Source: Chitinophaga sp. HK235 (GTDB lineage: Bacteria > Bacteroidota > Bacteroidia > Chitinophagales > Chitinophagaceae). Taken from it: a stretch of DNA of 64,000 bases. The notes under the pieces are model-generated. The model had not been told where the DNA came from. It made no database searches and saw only the letters and a list, made by a program, of their open reading frames with translations. Numbering within the stretch: the first letter of the stretch is position 1; every line of letters starts with the position of its first letter. The stretch spans positions 930,001 to 994,000 of the forward strand of contig NZ_CP073766.1 in the NCBI RefSeq assembly GCF_018255755.1. Direction: 5' to 3'. A program made the translations under genes and the position numbers. Of this stretch, positions 44,727 to 52,589 are shown piece by piece.

Positions 44727-45035
44727 ATGATACACTTATTTAAAACGAAAATCGGACGCCTCCGCATCATCGGCATACTGGAAGGCATTTCATTGCTGGT
44801 GCTTATTTTTATTGCGGTACCTATGAAATATTTCCTGGGAAACCCGGAATGTTCCAGAATAATGGGCCCTGTTCACGGTGCGCTTTTCCTCCTGTTTGTA
44901 TTCAACACCCTGAGTGTGGGGGTAGAATATGAATGGAAGTTCCGCACCACCACCTGGAAAGTATTACTGGGATGCATGATTCCCTTTGGCACCTTTTATA
45001 TCGACAGAAAAGTGCTGCGTAAAATGGAAGCGTAA
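44727..45035 (+). CDS. DUF3817 membrane protein
   Basis: 102 residues from ATG 44727, one base past the preceding stop. The pattern LRIIGILEGISLLVLIFIAV, PMKYFLGNPECSRIMGPVHG and ALFLLFVFNTL with the final PFGTFYIDRKVLRKME is the DUF3817 family: three membrane helices, and a G-P-x-H-G motif. Part of the two-gene operon below the TetR operator. The role is unknown; some relatives are found in efflux or stress operons. Confidence 0.87.
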   Translation: MIHLFKTKIGRLRIIGILEGISLLVLIFIAVPMKYFLGNPECSRIMGPVHGALFLLFVFNTLSVGVEYEWKFRTTTWKVLLGCMIPFGTFYIDRKVLRKMEA

Positions 45036-45051
45036 AGCAGAACCGGTCAAT

Positions 45052-46026
45052 TTACCTGGAGTTTCCATTCAATCCCAGCAGGCGATCGGCGTTTCCGCCT
45101 GCTATCCGGGCTATTTGCTCCGCAGACAAGGGAATATTTTCCAGGAGTTTTTTCCCGGCTTCATTTGTACTGAAAGGATAATCTACCGAGAACATAATAT
45201 TATCGATGCCGAAAGTTGCCAGGGCAGCCATCAGCGGAGGCTGGGTAAAAATACCGCTGGTGGTGATATGTACCTGGTCACGTAATGTCTGGCTGACAGA
45301 CCGCTGATGTTGTCCGGTATTGCCGGGACTTAGCCTTTCATCGATCCGTGCCATCATCACCGGTATCATTTCACCCATATGGCCAATAATGAGTTTTAAA
45401 CGGGGATAACGGTCGAGGGTACCGGAAACGACTAAACGCAGTACATGCAAGGCTGTTTCAGCATGCCATCCCCAGCCGGAAGCGGCCAACACTGTCCCTG
45501 CCGATCCGGGCAGGTCACTATAATAAGCCTTTGCGACTGCTTCCGGCGGCAGACCCGGATGCAGGTACAGCGGCAGCTGTAATTGTTCCGCTCTTTCCAG
45601 CAGTGGCCGGAACGACGGATGATCCAGGAATCTGTCGTTGACAAGCCCGTTGATCAGCGCACCACAGAAGCCATATTCGACGCGGGTCCGCTCCAGTTCA
45701 TCGGCAGCCGCCTGTGGAGAAGCCATCGGTAAATGTGCAAACGCCTTAAAACGATCCGGGTATGGAGCAATCCGGGACGCAATGGCATCGTTATACCGAA
45801 CTGCAAACGCCAGATCCTTTCCCGGCGGCAGCAATTCAGCTCCCCTACCTACTACAGACAATACCTGCATATCAATCCCGTTTGCGTTCATAGACGCTAA
45901 ACGGGCATCGTTAATGTCTGCCAGCTGCTCTTCCATTCTACTAATCGCGGATAGCTGTCCCGCTTTATCTATCTCCCGAATAAATTCAGGAAAGACAATA
46001 TGTTCCTCCAATGTTACAATACGCAT
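45052..46026 (-). CDS. ACMSD / gamma-resorcylate decarboxylase-like metal-dependent amidohydrolase
   Basis: 324 residues, cytoplasmic TIM barrel. The start MRIVTLEEH replaces the usual HxH by E-x-H (E7, H9), as in gamma-resorcylate and related non-oxidative decarboxylases. The other ligands are H156 in YLHPGLP, H216 in IIGHMGEM and D282 in FSVDYPF. The family decarboxylates aromatic acids such as 2,6-dihydroxybenzoate or hydrolyses lactones. The substrate is unknown here. It is convergent with DUF3817 (16-base gap). Upstream, 66 bases separate it from the stop of the Crp-type regulator. Confidence 0.85.
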   Translation of the reverse strand: MRIVTLEEHIVFPEFIREIDKAGQLSAISRMEEQLADINDARLASMNANGIDMQVLSVVGRGAELLPPGKDLAFAVRYNDAIASRIAPYPDRFKAFAHLPMASPQAAADELERTRVEYGFCGALINGLVNDRFLDHPSFRPLLERAEQLQLPLYLHPGLPPEAVAKAYYSDLPGSAGTVLAASGWGWHAETALHVLRLVVSGTLDRYPRLKLIIGHMGEMIPVMMARIDERLSPGNTGQHQRSVSQTLRDQVHITTSGIFTQPPLMAALATFGIDNIMFSVDYPFSTNEAGKKLLENIPLSAEQIARIAGGNADRLLGLNGNSR

Positions 46027-46092
46027 AAATGAAATATTTGAACACTAAAGTCCAAACATTTCATTTAGCAAACCTTGATCCCGATCAATAAA

Positions 46093-46662
46093 TCAGCTAT
46101 CAGATTTTATTCTGCTAAGCGCTTCCTGGGTTATGTTCAAATAATTCGCTACCAGTTTATTAGGCAAACGGAGGACTACTTCCGGGTTTTCATCCAGCAA
46201 CAAACGGTAACGTTCACGGGCGCTCAGGGTAATAAAATCCTCCAGGCGCCTGGTATTGGTTACATAGGCATATTCAAGAAAGCTTCTGTAAAACAAATCC
46301 CAGCCAGGTATAGTATTTACCAGGTCATAAAAATCAAGGCGGTCAATATACAACAGCTCTGATGGCTCCACGGCCTGGGTGGATTCCTTTAGTAAATCAC
46401 CACCGATAAAAGAGGTCAGTGAAGAGGAAAATGAATTTTCGAAAGCAAAGCGCCGTGTGACTTCTCTCCCATCCGGTTTAATAAAACACACCCGCAGACA
46501 TCCGGTGTTTACAAAAAACATACGCCTGGAAGGTTCTCCGATCCTTGCCACCAGCGCATTTTTTTTCACCTGCAAGGGTTTAAATGCAGCAAGCACTTGC
46601 TGTAAGTGCTCTTCCTTTAACGGGCTACGGTCTGTAATATATTTAGTTAGCTGTTCATACAT
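46093..46662 (-). CDS. Crp/Fnr-family transcriptional regulator
   Basis: 189 residues from ATG 46662 (MYEQLTKYI), 16 bases after the stop of the desulfhydrase gene; a longer frame would run back into it. The N-terminal cyclic-nucleotide-binding-like barrel covers about 15-120 (RMFFVNTGCLRVCF, FENSFSSSLTSFI). The C-terminal winged helix has LPNKLVANYLNITQEALSRI (about 167-186). No Fe-S cysteine set or complete cAMP-binding arginine/serine pair is visible, as in most Bacteroidota members. It probably controls the adjacent desulfhydrase. Confidence 0.87.
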   Translation of the reverse strand: MYEQLTKYITDRSPLKEEHLQQVLAAFKPLQVKKNALVARIGEPSRRMFFVNTGCLRVCFIKPDGREVTRRFAFENSFSSSLTSFIGGDLLKESTQAVEPSELLYIDRLDFYDLVNTIPGWDLFYRSFLEYAYVTNTRRLEDFITLSARERYRLLLDENPEVVLRLPNKLVANYLNITQEALSRIKSDS

Positions 46663-46678
46663 GCTGAGAAAATCATTA

Positions 46679-47689
46679 TCATCCAACCAAATCCTGATAA
46701 GCAAAAAGTCCGGCTGTACCACCCGTCATTATAAACAGTATATTACTGCCCTTGGGGAACTTTTGCTGTTCAATATCTCCCAGCATGCCTGCAAACGCTT
46801 TTCCGCTGTATACCGGGTCCAGAAATATTCCTTCCGTTTGGGCCAGTAATCTTAACGCACGCCACATGGATGAAGTGGGAATACCATACCCTTCTCCACG
46901 ATAGGCATCATTAACAAACACTTCAGTATCGTGAATCATCTCCGTGTATCCCAGCAGGTTAGCGGTGGCGATTGTTTTTTCGAGGGTGGCCTTTTTCGTT
47001 TGTACTTCGTCGGCCAATACCGCATAGGAGCGGATTTCAGGGCCAGCCTGTGCTGCAAATTTCTGACCTGCCAGCAACCCTGCATGTGTACCACTGCTGC
47101 CATTGGGCACCAGGATATGGGAGAATGCCATATTCATCTGCCGGCTCTGCTCCATGATTTCCATATAACAATTGGCATATCCCAGACACCCCACCGGATT
47201 GGAGCCACCCATGGGCATGACATAGGGTTTCTTTCCTTCAGCAATCAGCTCTGTGCATCTTGCATCGAGGAAAGTCTGTACTGTTGCGCCTTTAGGAATA
47301 ATCTGCACCGTGACGCCCATGATCTTTTCCAGTAAAATATTTCCATTGTTGTTGTAGTTCAGGGTATCAATGGGTACCGGTTGAGACAGCACCAGTTCGC
47401 AGTGCATTCCGGCGCGTGCCGCCGCCGCTGCCGTGAGCCGCGCATGGTTGGACTGTACCCCTCCTGTAGTCAACAGCGTATCTGCCCCCTGATTAATAGC
47501 ATCCTGAATAAGATATTCCAGCTTACGGAGTTTATTGCCTCCCAGACCAATATCCATCACATCATCCCGTTTCAGATAAACCTGTACATCCTTTAATTGC
47601 CGGTTCAGGTTCGATAAAGCATGGATGCCTGTTGGATTCCCGATCAGAGGATAGGCCTGATATTTATGTTCTAAATAATTCTTTTTCAA
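46679..47689 (-). CDS. D-cysteine desulfhydrase / ACC deaminase-family PLP enzyme
   Basis: 336 residues, cytoplasmic fold-type II PLP enzyme. The Schiff-base lysine K53 lies in GLGGNKLRKLEYL. TTGGVQSNHARLTAAAAAR (about 74-92) is the substrate-binding block, GSSGTHAGLLAG (about 197-208) the phosphate loop and FIMTGGTAGLFAY the C-terminal block. D-cysteine desulfhydrase (pyruvate, sulfide and ammonia) is the likelier activity, with 1-aminocyclopropane-1-carboxylate deaminase as the alternative. Operon with the Crp-type regulator. A -7-like TATTTTTG lies at 47732-47725. Confidence 0.87.
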   Translation of the reverse strand: MKKNYLEHKYQAYPLIGNPTGIHALSNLNRQLKDVQVYLKRDDVMDIGLGGNKLRKLEYLIQDAINQGADTLLTTGGVQSNHARLTAAAAARAGMHCELVLSQPVPIDTLNYNNNGNILLEKIMGVTVQIIPKGATVQTFLDARCTELIAEGKKPYVMPMGGSNPVGCLGYANCYMEIMEQSRQMNMAFSHILVPNGSSGTHAGLLAGQKFAAQAGPEIRSYAVLADEVQTKKATLEKTIATANLLGYTEMIHDTEVFVNDAYRGEGYGIPTSSMWRALRLLAQTEGIFLDPVYSGKAFAGMLGDIEQQKFPKGSNILFIMTGGTAGLFAYQDLVG

Positions 47690-48042
47690 GATATATAAAT
47701 TGATTTCGTTCGAATAATAATGCTCAAAAATACAGTTTGTTGTTTTTCAGGCATAAAAAAATAAATGAACAATACACCGGCAAAATTGTAATTACCTGTG
47801 ATGATATGATGGCCGCATCAACAACTTTTAGTAAATTAGAAAAATCATGAGCAACTGCGTAGCCAAACGCGCAGGTTAACCAGCACCCGGATTCCACGTT
47901 CAACCCGACAATCGGACAGTGAATAACGACAAACAACGATGGTTCCCATTGCAGCCTTCATCTTTCAGACTTCAAAAGTGTAGCTGTCCCTTATGGATAC
48001 ATACATTAAACATATTCTTTTTTAAACCAAATCTGAACAACA
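47690..48042. other. Gene-free interval
   Basis: 353 bases between divergent genes. It contains a minus-strand -7 element (TATTTTTG at 47732-47725) for the desulfhydrase gene. No credible coding sequence and no clear promoter for the GH18 gene were seen. Confidence 0.45.
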
Positions 48043-49056
48043 ATGAAAATTTCAAACCCTGTGCAAACAGTGACTGCTGCGGCATTGCTGTTGTCATCCT
48101 TCTTTCTGATGAACGCCTGCACTAAAAACCTGGCTGACACCACCCTTTCGAAACAAGCCACAGACGCGGCAAAACAAGTCGCCATTACTACCGCAGTCAT
48201 TGCCGACAGCAACCTGCTCGCTTACAAAAAGAGCGCGCATGAGATCTACGCCGGCTTTTACCGCTTTCAGGGCCCATGCTATGGCGCCGCTCCCAATGGC
48301 TCCAACTTTTCACAGGTACCCGACAGCCTCGATGTGCTGATACTGTTCTGTTTCAGCCCCACTTCACCCATTGCAGACAGTGTTCCCAAATGGATCAACA
48401 CCTTACATGCCAAGGGAACCAAAGTGATTGTAACAGGCAACCTGGACCTGGCCCCAGGTGCCCCCGACAACAGTACCGGCTATACGATAACTGCCCAGCG
48501 GATCATGGACAGTATCGTTAACAGGTACGGATTTGACGGCTATGATATTGATATTGAAAGTAACCCGACCAGCACCACGTTGACCAGAATGGCCGGTGTT
48601 TACACCGCCCTGTCAAAATTCCTGGGCCCCAAATCCGGTACCGGCAAACTGCTGACCTTCGACACCAATCAGAGCGGCAGTAACAACCTGTTCAGAAAAG
48701 TATACACCTTGGTAGACTATGTATGGCTTCAGGCATATGGCCGCGGAGCCTCCACACTGCAGTCAACCTGGAATACATTTTCTCCGTATATCAAGTCCAC
48801 ACAGTTTGTTCCGGGTTTCTCCTTCTACGAAGAAAGAGGATATCCCGGCAATGTATGGTATGACGTGACCTACCCTGTAAACGGTACAGGCAGAGCGTTT
48901 GACTATGCACGCTGGGAACCTTCAGGAGCCAAAAAAGGCGGTGTATTCAGCTATGCCATAGATAGGGATGCACCACTAACCTCATCTACGGATAATACCC
49001 TTTATACACCTACTTATATTGTGAGCAAGAGATTAATACAAATTATGAATCCCTAG
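48043..49056 (+). CDS. GH18 endo-beta-N-acetylglucosaminidase-like lipoprotein
   Basis: 337 residues. The signal peptide ends in LLLSSFFLMNAC, a lipoprotein signal with C26. The GH18 catalytic motif D-x-x-D-x-D-x-E is complete as FDGYDIDIES (D165, D168, D170, E172), where E172 is the acid/base. Flanking strands are IYAGFYRFQGP, LDVLILFCFSP, KVIVTGNLD and VWLQAYGR. Overall it resembles EndoF/EndoH-type enzymes that release N-glycans, or a chitinase-like enzyme. The final proline and the TAG stop lie in a REP-like palindrome starting at 49051. Confidence 0.85.
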   Translation: MKISNPVQTVTAAALLLSSFFLMNACTKNLADTTLSKQATDAAKQVAITTAVIADSNLLAYKKSAHEIYAGFYRFQGPCYGAAPNGSNFSQVPDSLDVLILFCFSPTSPIADSVPKWINTLHAKGTKVIVTGNLDLAPGAPDNSTGYTITAQRIMDSIVNRYGFDGYDIDIESNPTSTTLTRMAGVYTALSKFLGPKSGTGKLLTFDTNQSGSNNLFRKVYTLVDYVWLQAYGRGASTLQSTWNTFSPYIKSTQFVPGFSFYEERGYPGNVWYDVTYPVNGTGRAFDYARWEPSGAKKGGVFSYAIDRDAPLTSSTDNTLYTPTYIVSKRLIQIMNP

Positions 49057-49195
49057 GGCTAAAGCCCTGGGCTATATTAGATGAGATACGACGGGGGATT
49101 AAAAGGACTGAGACGCTGAAATAAAAAGGGATAAATTAGATGAAGACTGGCTAAGAAGGGCTTCGCCCATTATAGCCCAGGGCTTCAGCCCTGGG
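49051..49195. repeat. Pair of REP-like palindromes
   Basis: The first palindrome (49051-49069, CCCTAGGGCTAAAGCCCTGG and one more G) and the second (49176-49195, CCCAGGGCTTCAGCCCTGGG) lie in inverted orientation about 105 bases apart. The first contains the stop codon of the GH18 gene. Its right flank GGGCTATATTAG differs by one base from the copy inside the NRPS gene. Same family as 9754-9870. Confidence 0.85.
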
Positions 49196-49200
49196 AAAAA

Positions 49201-49227
49201 TAAGGCTATCCATCGCGGATAGCCTTA
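49201..49227 (-). terminator. Terminator of the small exported-protein gene
   Basis: A perfect 11-bp stem TAAGGCTATCC/GGATAGCCTTA with a 5-base loop. On the minus strand it is followed by TTTTT, so it should end transcription of the 49259-49654 gene. Confidence 0.8.
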
Positions 49228-49258
49228 ACTCAATCATTCCTTTAAAATGGTGATGGGA

Positions 49259-49654
49259 TTACTTTACGTCTCCCCAATAAGTTCCATCAGCATCTTTGCC
49301 GATAGTCAGTACTTTTCCGGCATTTAACTGCTTATTACACCATTTTGCAAATTCCAGTTTGTCTTTTGATGTAAAGGAGTGTTTTGCAGCTAAGGCAGCC
49401 GGTCCCTGGTCTCTTCTGGAAGAAACACCAACGATATAAATGCCTTTACCGGTCTCTAACGCCAACGTATACACATTTCCTTTTGATAACAAAGCATCAT
49501 ATTGAGCCAGAAACTCTTCTGCATCCTGGAAATAAACTTGCTGTGGTACAGATACATAGGTTGGGTTAACGACCAGGTTTGCTTTTACATTGGAAATAGC
49601 GACATTGCTAACTAAAATACCTCCTGCTACTAAGGAGAAAAACAGTTTTTTCAT
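49259..49654 (-). CDS. Small exported protein, unknown function
   Basis: 131 residues from the inner ATG (MKKLFFSLVAGGILVSNVAI), a good signal peptide; a GTG-initiated longer frame puts 21 unusual residues before it. The mature part is about 105 residues with conserved-looking KHSFTSKDKLEFAKWCNKQL and a WGDVK end. It resembles no family I can name. Single gene with a terminator; about 145 bases upstream are free of genes. Confidence 0.7.
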   Translation of the reverse strand: MKKLFFSLVAGGILVSNVAISNVKANLVVNPTYVSVPQQVYFQDAEEFLAQYDALLSKGNVYTLALETGKGIYIVGVSSRRDQGPAALAAKHSFTSKDKLEFAKWCNKQLNAGKVLTIGKDADGTYWGDVK

Positions 49655-49799
49655 AAAGGGTAACATTTTGATAATCCTAAAAATAACGAGGATTACTGTT
49701 ACAGCATTTGCATTCACTTTTACTACAGCCCATAAAATAATTGCTCAATACAATAAACATTGTTAGCACTGTTTATTATATCGAGCAATCACCTTAATA

Positions 49800-50138
49800 C
49801 TAACCGGTAATATCTGCAATATCCAGCGATCCTCTGAAGTTGTTGGGAACACCTGTGATAATGTTCTTTACTTCAAAGTAGGGAACTGCAAATGTCTTTG
49901 ACTCCCGGAGATAACCCATCAGGTAACCAAAGTCTTCCAGGTTGCCGGTTTCGATGATTACAAAGTCAGACACGCCTGCACAGGTAAAATCACTATCAAA
50001 CAATTTCACCTTGCATTTATCAGCAAACTTGTCAAAAATCGGGTTTACTTCATTTTGAACAAACCGGTCTCTCTCCTTCCGGGGCAATGTAAGCCATTGC
50101 GGAGTAGCATTAATTAGAATAATAATCGTATAGTTCAT
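49800..50138 (-). CDS. Darcynin-family protein
   Basis: 112 residues, cytoplasmic. The family pattern is complete: YTIIILINATPQWLTLPRKE (about 3-22) followed by RDRFVQNEVNPIF, KVKLFDSDFTCAGVSDFVII (near 43-62) and PYFEVKNIITGVPNNFRG at the end. Darcynin is a small ferredoxin-like fold of unknown role. It stands beside a Crp-type regulator (stop of that gene is 66 bases upstream), which may control it. A -7 element lies 18 bases before the ATG. Confidence 0.82.
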   Translation of the reverse strand: MNYTIIILINATPQWLTLPRKERDRFVQNEVNPIFDKFADKCKVKLFDSDFTCAGVSDFVIIETGNLEDFGYLMGYLRESKTFAVPYFEVKNIITGVPNNFRGSLDIADITG

Positions 50139-50156
50139 AGTTTAATAGATGAACTA

Positions 50157-50164
50157 CAAAACTA
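50157..50164 (-). promoter_or_regulatory. -7 element of the darcynin gene
   Basis: Minus-strand TAGTTTTG fits TAnnTTTG, 18 bases before ATG 50138. No -33 TTG at the usual distance. Confidence 0.4.
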
Positions 50165-50204
50165 TTCCCTTGTTTTGGGGTTGCCATTTACATAGGTAAA
50201 GAAA

Positions 50205-50837
50205 TCAGCCGCCTGTCATTTTCCGGCGAATACGGCTGAGTTGTGTGGCGGAAACGCCCAGGTATGAGGCAATATGATACTGAGGCACCAGCTGCTCCAC
50301 TTCTGCAAAAGCCTTGCGAAAATTGATATAACGCTGTGTGGCATTTAATGACACCAGCTCTATCTCCCTTTCTTCTTTTTCCACAAAAAGTGCTTCGGCC
50401 CATTTCCTTGAAAACCTTTCCAGATCATGACAGGTATCATACAGTGCAGCCAATTGCCTAAAATCTGCTATCCGGATAGTACAGGCAGTCAGTGCCTGCT
50501 GGGAAACCAGTGCCTTCTTTCCGGTGATGAGCGATGCATATCCTCCAATGAGTGAAGGGGCTGTAAACAACATTTTATTATACTCTTCTCCGTTATCCTT
50601 GCTGTAAAATGCCCGCACAACGCCTTTCTCCAGGAAAGCAATATTTTTTGCCGGTTCCCCTTCCCGGGTAAAAAAATCATTTTTTTCAAGTGTCTGAAGG
50701 ACAAATAATGATTGAACACGTTTCCAGGTTGTCTCCCGGAGTGGGCTATACGATTCAATATAAGTACGCAACTGATCCCGTTTATCAGCTGTGACCAGTG
50801 AAGTATTATTATTTCCCGGATGAACAGACATGATCAT
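50205..50837 (-). CDS. Crp/Fnr-family transcriptional regulator
   Basis: 210 residues. The cNMP-binding-like barrel spans about 25-140 (EGEPAKNIAFLEKGVVRAFY, APSLIGGYASLITG). The C-terminal winged helix holds HIASYLGVSATQLSRIRRKM (about 188-207). No iron-sulfur cysteines. The same-strand darcynin gene is its likely target. It is separated by a terminator from the lanthipeptide precursor, so it is not part of that cluster by transcription. Confidence 0.87.
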   Translation of the reverse strand: MIMSVHPGNNNTSLVTADKRDQLRTYIESYSPLRETTWKRVQSLFVLQTLEKNDFFTREGEPAKNIAFLEKGVVRAFYSKDNGEEYNKMLFTAPSLIGGYASLITGKKALVSQQALTACTIRIADFRQLAALYDTCHDLERFSRKWAEALFVEKEEREIELVSLNATQRYINFRKAFAEVEQLVPQYHIASYLGVSATQLSRIRRKMTGG

Positions 50838-50902
50838 CTATATTTTCAGGTAGCAAGTATAAACATAAATTCCATGAAGTGATCAATTTGCTATAGCCTA
50901 AA

Positions 50903-50935
50903 AAAGCCTTCAAATCCAGCGGACCTGAAGGCTTT
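50903..50935 (-). terminator. Terminator of the lanthipeptide precursor gene
   Basis: On the minus strand AAAGCCTTCA and TGAAGGCTTT pair perfectly around a 13-base loop and are followed by TTTTTA. It ends the biosynthetic cluster 18 bases after the precursor stop. Confidence 0.85.
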
Positions 50936-50953
50936 GCCGATAATGCTACACAA

Positions 50954-51154
50954 TCAGGCCTGAAAAAAATTGGCTACCGGTGGCTCTGTCGGACACTTTT
51001 CCGCTTTTGAAGGAGTGGTGCAACAGGGATCGCTCTGGGTACAGCGTACAAAAGACGTGGTAAAACCACCCAGCACTTTGTTTTGCTGGTCAGCGTTTAA
51101 TGGATTTAATTGGTGGATGACCTGTTTCTTTAATACAAGTTTTTTCTTTTTCAT
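50954..51154 (-). CDS. Class I lanthipeptide precursor peptide
   Basis: 66 residues from ATG 51154; the upstream part of the longer frame is not needed. The leader (residues 1-30) has the Chitinophaga-type pattern MKKKKLVLKK, a middle LNPLNADQQNKVLGG and ends in GG. The 36-residue core starts FTTSFVRCTQSDPCCTT and contains 4 Cys (core positions 8, 14, 15, 24) and 9 Ser/Thr, the material for lanthionine rings. The gene follows LanC by 56 bases. The leader is similar in style to pinensin-type precursors. No LanB is near, so ring formation would need a dehydratase elsewhere. Confidence 0.8.
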   Translation of the reverse strand: MKKKKLVLKKQVIHQLNPLNADQQNKVLGGFTTSFVRCTQSDPCCTTPSKAEKCPTEPPVANFFQA

Positions 51155-51210
51155 ACGGGTCGGTTGAGGGTTTATAAATGATGATATTACTACACGCGGC
51201 TTATAACGTA

Positions 51211-52425
51211 TCAGCCCAGGAAAAGCGCCTCCAGCAAGTCGCTGTGACATCTCAGCATATCCGGATACTGCTGTATCAACAACAGTACAGCACATCCACT
51301 TAATCCATTTAACAAATCGTAATGACCAGAAAATTCATCATTACTTTCAATCCTCTTTTTAAACAAGCGCTCCTTTTTTTGCTCCAGAAGCAGCACAGAT
51401 TCTCTCAACCAATGACTGGCAGCGATTTTAAAAGCCACTTCCCCTGTACAGTCATACGGTAATAAAAAAAGCAGACCGGCCCCACTCGTTCCGTGACAGA
51501 CACTGATTTCATTGATACCTGTCTGATCATAAGTCAGCCGCTTTGAAGACTGTATCAGCATGGATAACAAATGTTGTTTTAACGACCCGTTCAAATCCAG
51601 CCATTCTGTAACTGTATACAGCGTATATAAAACGCCCAGATCTCCATAACACCAGGCTAAACGGGAGAATGATTTCTGCGGCGTTTTTCCATACTCCGCA
51701 CATGGAATGGAATGCGGAAAACAGGCTCCGTTCAGCGTTTCCGCTCCATCAGCCTTATTCAGATAAAACCGGATAATACCCCTGGCCATCTGCCGGCATT
51801 CCTTTTTTTTGATACCGGCCTGGTAACATTTCCCTAGAAAATATAATATTCCCGCATTGCCATGGGCCAGTCCCATATCATAAATCGCGGTGCTATCGTT
51901 GGCACTATAGCGTCTCCATAGCCATTCATTCCCTATCCTTTCCGCCTTTTCGCGAAGATGGTTGATGATACGGCAAACATTTCCCCGCCTTACTTTTCTT
52001 CTGAGGAAATAAATACCGATTCCGAGATATCCAAACAACAGATCATATTCTGAACGGGCGAAATAATAATCCAGGGCTTTCGTTAAAAAAACATCAATAT
52101 CCTTTAACAGCGGATGATAGGATTCATCCAGCATATTTTTTTCACACAAAAAAGCCATCAACCAACCTATGCCTGATAGTCCGGAACAGTGATTAAACTC
52201 AATATCATCACTATTTTCAACGACTTTAATAATGTGATCGATATTTTGCCGGATGCTTGAAAACAAAGCAGGATCCATATCGGCAGTGTTGCCTGTCAGG
52301 CCTGATAATGATTGAATAAAAACGGCCCCTGCTTCTCCGGTAAACAAAGAGAAATTTTCCAGTGAACATTCAAAGTCACGGTAAAAAGTCTCAACAGTAT
52401 TTACCATTTCACTGCCGGGCACCAT
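51211..52425 (-). CDS. LanC-family lanthipeptide cyclase
   Basis: 404 residues, cytoplasmic alpha-toroid. The zinc ligands of LanC are in place: C259 in LAWCYGDLGVL, C310 and H311 in SVCHGTSGAG, with the active-site region GLAHGNAGILYFLG (H188) earlier. LanC joins cysteine thiols to dehydrated Ser/Thr to close lanthionine rings. It is directly upstream of the precursor gene, transcribed toward it. The gene reads as more AT-rich than the neighbouring NRPS genes, which may reflect a separate origin. No LanB or LanM is in the window. Confidence 0.92.
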   Translation of the reverse strand: MVPGSEMVNTVETFYRDFECSLENFSLFTGEAGAVFIQSLSGLTGNTADMDPALFSSIRQNIDHIIKVVENSDDIEFNHCSGLSGIGWLMAFLCEKNMLDESYHPLLKDIDVFLTKALDYYFARSEYDLLFGYLGIGIYFLRRKVRRGNVCRIINHLREKAERIGNEWLWRRYSANDSTAIYDMGLAHGNAGILYFLGKCYQAGIKKKECRQMARGIIRFYLNKADGAETLNGACFPHSIPCAEYGKTPQKSFSRLAWCYGDLGVLYTLYTVTEWLDLNGSLKQHLLSMLIQSSKRLTYDQTGINEISVCHGTSGAGLLFLLPYDCTGEVAFKIAASHWLRESVLLLEQKKERLFKKRIESNDEFSGHYDLLNGLSGCAVLLLIQQYPDMLRCHSDLLEALFLG

Positions 52426-52492
52426 AGCGTATTTTCAGTACAGAGGTGAATGTATTGTTACTTCCAACAACAGACTTACCACAAGCATTCTT

Positions 52493-52520
52493 TTCATTTG
52501 TATTTTTTTATACAAATGAA
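52493..52520. promoter_or_regulatory. Perfect inverted repeat upstream of lanC
   Basis: TTCATTTGTAT and ATACAAATGAA, exact complements around six bases of T, lie 68 bases before the LanC start and downstream of a promoter-like pair at 52557-52589. It could be an operator, or a structure in the leader that modulates lanC expression. It could also end transcription from the ABC gene, but the loop-side T-tract is unusual for that. Confidence 0.45.
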
Positions 52521-52556
52521 GCACTTCTGTTGAAGGTGAAATTGTAAAATTGCGAA

Positions 52557-52589
52557 CAAAATTATGACTGGACCTGCAGGGCATTCAAA
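52557..52589 (-). promoter_or_regulatory. Possible internal promoter for lanC and the precursor
   Basis: Minus-strand TTTG (52589-52586), 21-base spacer and TAATTTTG (52564-52557) match both promoter halves. The -7 element includes the stop codon of the ABC transporter gene. It would start a transcript about 125 bases before LanC, separate from the NRPS operon. Confidence 0.4.

Noticed and set aside
50205..50837. Crp-type regulator as controller of the lanthipeptide pair
   Set aside because: A strong terminator separates them and the regulator is closer to the darcynin gene, so no link is supported.
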